Source: Bacteroides sp. CAG:443
Lineage (GTDB): Bacteria > Bacteroidota > Bacteroidia > Bacteroidales > Bacteroidaceae
Reading direction: 5' to 3'
Assembly: GCA_000432735.1 (NCBI GenBank)
Contig: FR887815.1
Span: 1-5,272 of the forward strand
Length of the DNA: 5,272 bases
This document shows, piece by piece, positions 1-5,272 of the stretch; the first letter of the stretch is position 1; each line of letters starts with the position of its first letter. The notes beneath the pieces were generated by a model that was not told where the DNA came from, ran no database searches, and saw nothing but the letters and a program-made list of their open reading frames with translations. A program made the position numbers and the translations under genes.

Positions 1-339
1 TATCCGCACCCAAAAAGTTGCATTTATAAGTTGAACTCAAGAGTTATTATTGCAAAAGGTATATGAAAATTTTTTTAAATAAACATTTTGTGTATTTAAA
101 AAATCTGTTTTATAACATGATAAATGATGAGATTTATACATATTTCCAGACATAGTGATGATCAATTCTTTTGATAAATATTTCTATTAAATGAAATAAC
201 TTGTGGCTTTTATCAGAAAAAGTACTTCTATCCCTCAAGGTCTTCATTTTTCTCTGTTACCTGCAAAGTAACGGATATGTCTATGTGATAGTTATTTTTT
301 TATTTAATGTATTGATAGACATATTTATATGGGAATGTT
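1..339. other. AT-rich region without a recognisable gene
   Basis: I see no credible coding region in this stretch. The longest open frame (plus strand, from a TTG at 201) is a low-complexity hydrophobic translation of AT-rich DNA. It has no start context and runs antisense into the recombinase gene, so I do not call it. The DNA lies downstream of the minus-strand recombinase. It holds a 12-bp interrupted palindrome (AACTC-AA-GAGTT, 34-45) and a perfect 10-bp inverted repeat (275-284 and 315-324). No exact TAnnTTTG promoter element was found on either strand. The nearest is TACCTTTTG on the minus strand at about 53-61, which has one T too many. A leftward gene beyond position 1 may use this stretch as its upstream region, but that cannot be seen here. 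Confidence 0.6.
275..324. repeat. Perfect 10-bp inverted repeat, 30-nt spacer
   Basis: ATATGTCTAT at 275-284 is the exact reverse complement of ATAGACATAT at 315-324. The arms do not extend inward or outward. The pair starts 15 nt past the stop codon of the minus-strand recombinase. The T/A-run lies in the spacer and not after the stem, so it is not a normal intrinsic terminator. It could be a protein-binding site, a loose RNA hairpin or chance in AT-rich DNA. A related 7-mer, AGACATA, also occurs at 148-154. Confidence 0.5.
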
Positions 340-1251
340 CTATTGCTGAAATGTATATTTTAATATTCCTCTATTCATTTCATTGATTTGTTCGTCTGAA
401 TGTACCTTAAAGTAAGTTTCTGTTACTTTAACAGATGAATGTCCCATAGCATTTGAAATTAGTTCCTGCTGATAGTTCTGATAATTGGCAATGGTAGCCC
501 AGCTATGTCGGGCGCTGTAGCTACTAAGAGAAATATGTGTGCCTAGCAGTTCTGATAATCATTTGAGTTGGTAGTTGAATATCCGTAAAGCGTATTGATA
601 CTGATGATACTCGTTTCTACCATATTTTTGGATAAAAGGAAATAAATAAGGAGAATGGATATCCGTACTTTTTAATGCTTGGATGAGCTTCATGGCTTCA
701 GGTTCTACACGTACTGTAATCCATGTCCCTGTTTTTCGGCGTCGGTAGGTAAGGATGTTGCCGTTCAAATCGCATCGTCTCAGGTACGCAATATCTACAA
801 AAGGAATTCCTCGTAGCATAAAAAGTAGTAGAAAGAGTTTTCGTGCTCTTTCCATTTTTGTGTTTTGAGGTATTTGTTTGTTGTAAAGATGCTGCAGTAC
901 CTGAGCGTCGACAGCTCGTTTTACCGTTACACGCGTTCCTGTGTAGACACAATGGAACAGGCGGGGGTATTCTATGGTGATCCCTTCGTCTACGGCACGA
1001 AAATATACGGCACGAAGCATTCTCATGTAGGTGGAAATGGTATTCCACTGAAGCTGGTAGGACAACAGGTAGTTTTGGAAAGCTTTTAGCCACGAAGGGG
1101 TAAGCTCGTTGAATTTTAATGGACGTCCTCCGGTAAAACTCTTAATCCGGTTGTAGGTACTTTGGTATACATGGGCTGTGCCGAGTCGTCCTTCCTGCAG
1201 GAAACTGATGATAAGTTTCTGCATGAAGCTTGTTAGATTCTTTTCTTTCAT
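340..1251 (-). pseudogene. Tyrosine recombinase (integrase/invertase type), interrupted by one in-frame TGA
   Basis: Tyrosine recombinases cut and rejoin DNA at specific sites through a covalent Tyr intermediate. In Bacteroides, close relatives of about 300 residues invert promoters or sit near surface-polysaccharide loci. The gene starts at ATG 1251, with an in-frame TGA shortly upstream. Residues 1-100 look like the SAM-like core-binding domain; the catalytic domain follows. Visible catalytic residues are Arg147 (MLRGIP) and Lys173 (YRRRKTG). Codon 231 is TGA (561-559). In the same frame, codons 232-303 encode the rest: SSYSARHSWAT with Arg248, AMGH with His271, and TETYFKV with the nucleophile Tyr280, ending at TAG 342-340. 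The HxxR motif reads YSAR, a His-to-Tyr change that I recall as common in Bacteroides members. The full frame is 303 codons, normal for the family, so only the stop breaks it. The 230-residue product lacks the nucleophile and should be inactive. Family assignment is firm; the biological role is unknown. Its promoter is unclear: TTTATTTG at 1272-1265 has one mismatch to TAnnTTTG. Confidence 0.9.
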
Positions 1252-1388
1252 AAATTGTATTTTTCAAATAAATAAGAGGCATTCTTGGGGACATGCCGAT
1301 AATAAGGTAATTACCCTGATGAATATAGCGATGATTTGGATAAAAAGAAACCTCATATACTTTTTTGATAAGATTTTTCTTGTATTTG

Positions 1389-1419
1389 TTTGCAAATTAA
1401 AAATCTTTCGCTACCTTTG
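1389..1419 (+). promoter_or_regulatory. Bacteroides-type promoter of tRNA-His
   Basis: TTTG at 1389-1392 and TACCTTTG at 1412-1419 match the Bacteroides primary sigma consensus (-33 TTTG, -7 TAnnTTTG) with a 19-nt spacer. Transcription should begin a few bases after 1419, giving a leader of about 20-25 nt before the mature tRNA at 1449. The assignment rests on the match and on its position directly upstream of a stable RNA gene. Confidence 0.85.
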
Positions 1420-1448
1420 CACTCGCTTTTGAAAGGATAATCAACATG

Positions 1449-1522
1449 GTGACTATAGTTCAGTTGGTTAGAGCGTCAGATTGTGGTTCTGAATGTCGTG
1501 GGTTCGAGTCCCACTAGTCACC
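1449..1522 (+). tRNA. tRNA-His (anticodon GTG)
   Basis: This tRNA delivers histidine at CAC/CAU codons. The acceptor stem pairs GTGACTA (1449-1455) with TAGTCAC (1515-1521). The anticodon stem is TCAGA/TCTGA around the loop TTGTGGT, so the anticodon is GTG. The T arm reads GTGGG-TTCGAGT-CCCAC. The discriminator base is C1522, and G1448 lies immediately 5' of the acceptor stem, matching the G-1:C73 pair that identifies tRNA-His. CCA is not encoded (CCCCC follows) and must be added after transcription. It has its own promoter and terminator, so it is probably a single-gene unit. I saw no second copy of its 3' end in the window, so there is no sign that it served as an attachment site for the neighbouring recombinase. 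Confidence 0.97.
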
Positions 1523-1536
1523 CCCCTTCTGAATGA

Positions 1537-1568
1537 AGCGATCTTCTCTTGAGAAGGTCGCTTTTTTT
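1537..1568 (+). terminator. Rho-independent terminator after tRNA-His
   Basis: The arms AGCGATCTTCTC (1537-1548) and GAGAAGGTCGCT (1551-1562) pair fully apart from one G-U wobble. Allowing for the tight turn, this gives an 11-bp stem and a CTTG tetraloop, followed by seven T residues (1562-1568). It begins 14 nt after the tRNA ends and closes that transcript before the next promoter. Confidence 0.93.
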
Positions 1569-1581
1569 ATTATTCTCTGAT

Positions 1582-1612
1582 TTTGCACTTTTTAATTAAT
1601 TGTTTATATTTG
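1582..1612 (+). promoter_or_regulatory. Bacteroides-type promoter of the unknown anchored-protein gene
   Basis: TTTG at 1582-1585 and TATATTTG at 1605-1612 match the -33/-7 consensus with a 19-nt spacer, the same as for the tRNA promoter. Transcription would start near 1619, about 15 nt before the ATG at 1634. The promoter lies directly after the tRNA terminator, so the gene is an independent unit. It also decides the start: a longer frame beginning at TTG 1583 would lie inside this promoter. Confidence 0.8.
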
Positions 1613-1633
1613 CATAAAAAATATAAAATTACT

Positions 1634-2764
1634 ATGAAACTACGTACGGTCGGAAAATTGGGGGTAGTGCTTTCTATTATTTTATTCTGCATCGGAGTGG
1701 GGCTTTATAGTTTCGCCCGTCTGAGTTTTGCGGAAAGTGGAAAGGATACTGACTTGTTGGCTTCTGTGCCTGCCGATTGTATTGGTCTTTTAGAGACAGA
1801 CAATATCGAGTCTATTGTTAATGTCTTTCCACAAACAACATACGCAGGACAATTGGATACGCTACAACGTACGGGGCTTTTGTCGGTAATTGGTAATGAG
1901 ATGGCTCCTTATATAATCAATAATACTCACGACTTGCATAATCGGATGGATTATATGATGGTGAGTTTTCATGCTCCTATATCTCCACGTAATCTGGTCG
2001 TTTACTTTAAGACGAATGAATCTGGCAAGAAGTTTGTCCGCGAGATGATGCGTAAAAGAGGCGTTGATTTCGTACCTAGAAAGGAAAGCTATCGTGGAAA
2101 ATCTATTGAGATTTATCCCGTAAGGAATGGTGACTTTGTTGCCACTTATACAGGAAAGGGATTTTTAGCCATCAGTTATCAGAAAGCACTGATTGAAAAA
2201 GTAATTGATGCTGAAAAAGATAAGATTTCTCTGCGTCAGGACAAGGGCTTTACGGCTGTTGCACATACTAAGATTGCTAATTTTCTTACGTTGTATGGGC
2301 GTACGGCTGCTATTCCTTTATTGGTCCCCAATAGTAAGGAATGCTGGGGAGAATTTGATATTCATCTGAATAGTGAAGTTTTTTATTTGAGTGGTTCAAT
2401 GTATGCTCCCGATTCGTCTATGCATCAAATTGAAGAGCGTATGGAAAGTTTTCAGACACAGTCGGAAGATAGTATCCTGATTCTTTCCGGACAAGAAAAG
2501 ATCGATTCTTGTATATCGAGGGTATTGGCTGTTCCTCAGCATACATTATTCGATGAATGTGTTTCGAACTTGTCACGTGATGCTTCGCTTATTATGGTGG
2601 CAGATATGGATAAGGTAGCGCAGGATCTGAATAGATATAAGGGTTATCTTCCCACCTTCATTTATGATCACATAGAGTTATTCCGTTCGTTTATTTTGTC
2701 GGTCCAGATAACTAAGGTTAATGGATTGTTTTCGCATATTCTTGTTTTTACGTATAAAGAATAA
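1634..2764 (+). CDS. Membrane-anchored protein of unknown function, possibly DUF3352-like
   Basis: The product is 376 residues and I do not recognise a named protein. A short basic N-terminus (MKLRTVGK) leads into a hydrophobic segment at about residues 9-28. This is either an inner-membrane anchor or a signal peptide with possible cleavage after SFA near residue 33, so the rest would lie in the periplasm. There is no lipobox, since the only nearby Cys is preceded by Phe. The segment LLASVPADCIGLLETDN, the later GKGFLAISYQKALIEKVIDAE and the following SLRQDKGFTAV resemble in layout the DUF3352 family (a 'VPAD..' opening, then '.. vS...al..vi' and 'sl..d..F'). This comes from memory and is only suggestive. 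No catalytic motif is visible. ATG 1634 is preferred over the upstream TTG 1583, which falls inside the promoter. The gene is convergent with the MFS gene, with 28 nt between stop codons and no clear hairpin between them. No operon partner is visible. Confidence 0.85.
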   Translation: MKLRTVGKLGVVLSIILFCIGVGLYSFARLSFAESGKDTDLLASVPADCIGLLETDNIESIVNVFPQTTYAGQLDTLQRTGLLSVIGNEMAPYIINNTHDLHNRMDYMMVSFHAPISPRNLVVYFKTNESGKKFVREMMRKRGVDFVPRKESYRGKSIEIYPVRNGDFVATYTGKGFLAISYQKALIEKVIDAEKDKISLRQDKGFTAVAHTKIANFLTLYGRTAAIPLLVPNSKECWGEFDIHLNSEVFYLSGSMYAPDSSMHQIEERMESFQTQSEDSILILSGQEKIDSCISRVLAVPQHTLFDECVSNLSRDASLIMVADMDKVAQDLNRYKGYLPTFIYDHIELFRSFILSVQITKVNGLFSHILVFTYKE

Positions 2765-2792
2765 TGAGCTTTCCCCTCTTATCTGTTATATT

Positions 2793-3992
2793 TTATCTCA
2801 ACTTGTTTTTCAGAAAATGGGGTCCTGCTTTAAAATGGAAATAGAGCAGAGAAACAACTGTAAGTGTGGCTCCAAATAAGTAAGCTATACGGAAAGAGGC
2901 AATTTCTGCGATATATCCTCCACTTAACATTCCTATTCCCAGTCCTACATCCCAGGAAGTCAGATAAGTACTAGTTGCTGTTCCTCGCTGGCTGTTGGGG
3001 GCCAGATTGACAAATAATGTATTGTATGCAGGAAACATGGTTCCGAATCCTATACCTAGCAGCAGAGAGATAAGAAAGAAGAGAACCGTGGTGAATGTAT
3101 TATTCCAGTCGATAAGCCAGCCGCAGGCTGTTAGTCCGAAGTAACAGAAACATACCAGATAAAGTCCTGCCGAGATGACTTGCGTGATCATGCCTTTGTC
3201 TACCAGTCGGCCGCTGAATAAACGGCTGATAGCCATTCCTACTGCCATCAGTGTGAAGAAGAAACCTGTTTCGGCTGTAAGTCCAATTTGTTTGGCATAC
3301 ATGGCTACGTAATTTGTTGTCATACCGTAAGGTATTGACAGCAGGAGCAAACTAAGTCCTGCAGGAAGTCCTTTCAGTAGGATAAATCGGTCGAGCGATA
3401 TGGGTGCCCTCTTGACTGGAGGTTTATAAGGTGTTTTAACCAGGGTAGCAGCAAAGAATCCGAGTATGCACGATCCGAGCGCATAGGAAAAAATAGTAGT
3501 ATAGGAAGCTCCTCCGCTGTGTAAAAACAATCCGAACATCGGTCCGATGGACATGGCAAGATTATTGGCTAATCCATAATATCCCAGACCTTCCCCTCGT
3601 CGGCTGGATGGCATGATGTCAATAACGACTGTGTTTCCACCTACAGTGACCATACCGAAAGATATACCGTGGACAATACGGAAGATAATAAATAGGGTAA
3701 GCAGTCCGGCGATCATGTATCCGGCAAAAATCAATGTGAAAATAAAGTAGGCAAGCAGATAGAGAGGCTTACGTGCGAAAGTGTCCAGAAAGTAACCAGA
3801 GAACGGCCGTATGCAAAGAGAAGAAATGGTATAGCAAGAAAGCACTATGCCTATCGTGGTTTTTGACGCGTTAAATATTTCCGATAAATAAAAGGGAAGA
3901 ACAGGCGTCAGCAGCCAGAAGCCGAAGTACAACAGAAAATTGGCTGCCAGTATGCAGCAGTAGCTAGGTGTGACAAGGCGTTCCTTTTCCAT
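2793..3992 (-). CDS. Major facilitator superfamily (MFS) transporter
   Basis: This is a secondary transporter of the inner membrane, 399 residues, the usual size for a 12-helix MFS protein. Hydrophobic segments run along the whole length, with a more polar middle loop near residues 185-205 (KTPYKPPVKRAP) between the two six-helix halves. The loop between helices 2 and 3 carries motif A, GYFLDTFARKP (66-76). A related copy, SGRLVDKG, sits near 260-267 in the second half, as expected for the internal duplication. A motif C-like segment with GP at 150-151 lies in helix 5, which suggests a drug:H+ antiporter-like (efflux) member. The substrate cannot be read from sequence; sugar or drug efflux are the obvious options. 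ATG 3992 is preceded by AGAAG, a weak ribosome site. No promoter is visible in the 20 nt between the start and the palindromic element, so transcription probably comes from pheS. Confidence 0.93.
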   Translation of the reverse strand: MEKERLVTPSYCCILAANFLLYFGFWLLTPVLPFYLSEIFNASKTTIGIVLSCYTISSLCIRPFSGYFLDTFARKPLYLLAYFIFTLIFAGYMIAGLLTLFIIFRIVHGISFGMVTVGGNTVVIDIMPSSRRGEGLGYYGLANNLAMSIGPMFGLFLHSGGASYTTIFSYALGSCILGFFAATLVKTPYKPPVKRAPISLDRFILLKGLPAGLSLLLLSIPYGMTTNYVAMYAKQIGLTAETGFFFTLMAVGMAISRLFSGRLVDKGMITQVISAGLYLVCFCYFGLTACGWLIDWNNTFTTVLFFLISLLLGIGFGTMFPAYNTLFVNLAPNSQRGTATSTYLTSWDVGLGIGMLSGGYIAEIASFRIAYLFGATLTVVSLLYFHFKAGPHFLKNKLR

Positions 3993-4012
3993 ATCTTCTG
4001 ATTTTATTTTGA

Positions 4013-4092
4013 AAAACGCGGATTAACATAGATTTATCGGACCGCCTTTTTCTCTGTCGGCTTGTCCGGAAATCTGCGTTAATCCGCGTTTT
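4013..4092. repeat. 80-bp palindromic intergenic element, possible attenuator
   Basis: Two 23-nt arms (4013-4035 and 4070-4092) are inverted copies that differ at two positions (AT against GC). Each contains CGCGGATTAAC or its complement. Inside, CGGAC (4038-4042) pairs with GTCCG (4064-4068), extending the stem. The whole could form one long hairpin in the pheS-to-MFS gap. On the minus strand the stem ends in CCGCG followed by five T, and on the plus strand in CCGCG followed by four T, so it could end or weaken transcription in either direction. From memory, sequences with this CGCGGATTAACGCAGATT core recur between genes in Bacteroides genomes, which would make it a REP-like dispersed repeat. 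The palindrome is directly seen; the family is recollection. Confidence 0.8.
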
Positions 4093-4111
4093 CTGTTTTA
4101 AGTATGTATTA

Positions 4112-5131
4112 TTAGTTTGCTGCTTCGAATTCTTTAAGGAAACGAGTGTCGTTTTCCGAGAACATACGTAAGTCTTTTACTTTGTATTTCAAGTTGGCAA
4201 TACGTTCAACTCCCATACCGAAGGCATAGCCTGTATATACTTTGCTGTCAATTCCGTTGGCTTCGAGTACAGCAGGGTCTACCATACCACATCCCAGAAT
4301 TTCTACCCAGCCAGTATATTTACAGAACGGACAACCTTCTCCACCGCAGATGTCGCAGCTGATATCCATTTCTGCACTCGGTTCAGTAAACGGGAAGTAA
4401 GAAGGACGCAGACGGATTTTTGTTTCAGGGCCGAACATTTCCTGTGCGAACTGAAGCAATACTTGCTTTAAGTCGGTGAATGAAACGTTCTTGTCGACAT
4501 ACAATCCTTCTACCTGATGGAAGAAACAGTGAGCGCGGTAGCTGATAGCTTCATTACGGTATACACGTCCCGGGCAAATGACGCGAATAGGCGGCTGTGA
4601 AACTTCCATGACGCGGCTCTGAACCGATGAGGTATGTGTACGCAAGATAATATCCGGATGACTTTCAATGAAGAATGTATCTTGCATATCGCGTGCCGGA
4701 TGATCTTCGGGGAAGTTCATCGACGAGAATACATGCCAGTCGTCTTCTACTTCCGGACCATCGGCGATAGTGAAGCCCAGTCGGTTGAAAATGTTGATGA
4801 TTTCATTGCGGACAATGCTCAAGGGATGTCGTGTTCCCAGTTCGATAGGATAAGCAGTACGTGTAAGGTCGAGTTCGGCTGTACTGTTGTCCTGGCATTC
4901 GAAAGCTTCTTTCAGGCTGTTTATACGTTCCTGAGTACGGTTTTTCAACTCGTTCAGCTTTATGCCTACTTCTTTTTTCTGTTCAGCAGGAACGTTACGT
5001 AAATCTGCCATCAAGGCGTTGATTACCCCTTTCTTACTCAAATATTTGATACGCAGGGCTTCCAGCTCTTCTGCATTCGAAGCTGTCAAGCCTTCCACTT
5101 CCTGAAGTAACTGTTCTATTTTTGCTAACAT
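4112..5131 (-). CDS. pheS: Phenylalanine--tRNA ligase, alpha subunit
   Basis: PheS is the catalytic subunit of the cytoplasmic (alpha-beta)2 enzyme that charges tRNA-Phe with phenylalanine using ATP. At 339 residues it is full length. Residues 1-80 form the charged, helical N-terminal coiled-coil arm that contacts tRNA. The class II core follows: motif 1 around HPLSIVRNEI (102-111), the substrate-binding stretch GPEVEDDWHVF, motif 2 around GRVYRNEAIS with FHQVEG (204-209), and motif 3 at GYAFGMGVERI (301-311). Four cysteines at 259, 262, 267 and 270 (CxxC-x4-CxxC) form a probable zinc knuckle, which I recall also in Gram-positive PheS but not in the E. coli form. Ala303 is the wild-type residue in the Phe-pocket motif. 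The partner gene pheT is not in the window, so the subunits are not adjacent on this side. The ATG at 5131 lies 27 nt past a TACCTTTG promoter element; the leader is A-rich without a Shine-Dalgarno. Confidence 0.98.
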   Translation of the reverse strand: MLAKIEQLLQEVEGLTASNAEELEALRIKYLSKKGVINALMADLRNVPAEQKKEVGIKLNELKNRTQERINSLKEAFECQDNSTAELDLTRTAYPIELGTRHPLSIVRNEIINIFNRLGFTIADGPEVEDDWHVFSSMNFPEDHPARDMQDTFFIESHPDIILRTHTSSVQSRVMEVSQPPIRVICPGRVYRNEAISYRAHCFFHQVEGLYVDKNVSFTDLKQVLLQFAQEMFGPETKIRLRPSYFPFTEPSAEMDISCDICGGEGCPFCKYTGWVEILGCGMVDPAVLEANGIDSKVYTGYAFGMGVERIANLKYKVKDLRMFSENDTRFLKEFEAAN

Positions 5132-5158
5132 ATTCTTTTTTTATTATTTTCTTGTGCG

Positions 5159-5166
5159 CAAAGGTA
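5159..5166 (-). promoter_or_regulatory. -7 promoter element of pheS
   Basis: On the minus strand this reads TACCTTTG followed by CGCAC, an exact TAnnTTTG match nearly identical to the tRNA-His -7 element. Transcription would begin near 5152, leaving a leader of about 20 nt before the start codon. The -33 region at the expected spacing (5186-5189) does not read TTTG, so only the -7 element is supported. No T-box or leader peptide is visible in so short a leader. Confidence 0.75.
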
Positions 5167-5242
5167 AGGATTAAAACTGAAATTTTTTCTTTTTAAGCTC
5201 ATAAAAAAGAAAACTGTGGATGTTTTATGTTAATAGTTCGTT

Positions 5243-5272
5243 AAAAATTAGCCCAGCCTAAGCGGCTCTGGC
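5243..5272 (-). terminator. Probable terminator of a minus-strand gene beyond the right edge
   Basis: Read on the minus strand, GCC-AG-AGCC, a GCTTA loop, then GGCT-G-GGC form a short GC-rich stem with a small internal loop, followed by TAATTTTT. This is the layout of an intrinsic terminator for a gene transcribed leftward from outside the window, ending before the pheS promoter. The stem may extend past 5272, so its full strength cannot be judged. Confidence 0.45.

Noticed and set aside
201..386. Plus-strand 61-residue hydrophobic open frame
   Set aside because: It starts at a TTG, consists of low-complexity hydrophobic residues expected from AT-rich DNA, and overlaps the end of the recombinase gene in antisense. 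No promoter or ribosome site is visible.
407..431. Perfect 9-bp inverted repeat (TTAAAGTAA / TTACTTTAA, 7-nt loop)
   Set aside because: It lies within the conserved VKVTETYFK codons around the catalytic Tyr of the recombinase, so coding constraint plus AT richness explains it well enough.
559..561. TGA as a recoded (sense) codon
   Set aside because: No alternative code is expected in this group, and nothing in the window suggests a recoding element or special downstream context. A plain nonsense mutation is simpler.
1278..1297. Short hairpin GGCAT / ATGCC in the recombinase leader
   Set aside because: A 5-bp stem with a 10-nt loop is too weak to distinguish from chance.
1449..1522. tRNA-His as an integration (att) site for the recombinase
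   Set aside because: I found no second copy of the tRNA 3' end in the window, and the recombinase is about 300 residues, closer to invertase-type relatives than to large element integrases.
2765..2792. Shared terminator between the convergent unknown gene and MFS gene
   Set aside because: The 28-nt gap is pyrimidine-rich, but I see no stem of useful length in it, so no terminator is claimed.
4634..5002. 122-residue plus-strand open frame
   Set aside because: It lies entirely antisense within pheS, has no family features, and is explained as a shadow of the pheS coding sequence.

Overview
The window looks like chromosomal DNA from a Bacteroides-type bacterium (order Bacteroidales). Three observations point there: promoters of the TTTG / TAnnTTTG type instead of TTGACA/TATAAT, A-rich leaders with almost no Shine-Dalgarno sequences, and protein sequences in the style of that group. 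The genus is inferred from memory of these signatures, not from a search.

Layout, left to right. (1) 1-339: AT-rich DNA with no recognisable gene; it holds a perfect 10-bp inverted repeat just past the end of the recombinase gene. (2) 340-1251, minus strand: a tyrosine recombinase gene of the Bacteroides integrase/DNA-invertase kind, cut in two by one in-frame TGA. The lost 72-codon tail carries the second catalytic Arg, the GH histidine and the nucleophilic Tyr, so the gene is a probable pseudogene. (3) 1389-1568, plus strand: tRNA-His(GTG) with a textbook Bacteroides promoter upstream and a strong intrinsic terminator downstream. (4) 1582-2764, plus strand: a second promoter and a membrane-anchored protein of unknown function, possibly related to DUF3352. 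(5) 2793-3992, minus strand: an MFS transporter, convergent with the unknown gene. (6) 4013-4092: an 80-bp palindromic element. (7) 4112-5131, minus strand: pheS, with a TACCTTTG promoter element at 5159-5166. (8) 5243-5272: a probable terminator of a minus-strand gene beyond the right edge.

The genes do not form one pathway. pheS and tRNA-His are translation housekeeping genes. The MFS gene has no visible promoter of its own and is probably reached by read-through from pheS, past the palindromic element. The left end (decayed recombinase plus AT-rich DNA) looks like accessory DNA next to a housekeeping block. I found no convincing new system. The best leads are the single-stop recombinase and the inverted repeat beside it, the palindromic element between pheS and the transporter, and the unknown anchored protein.
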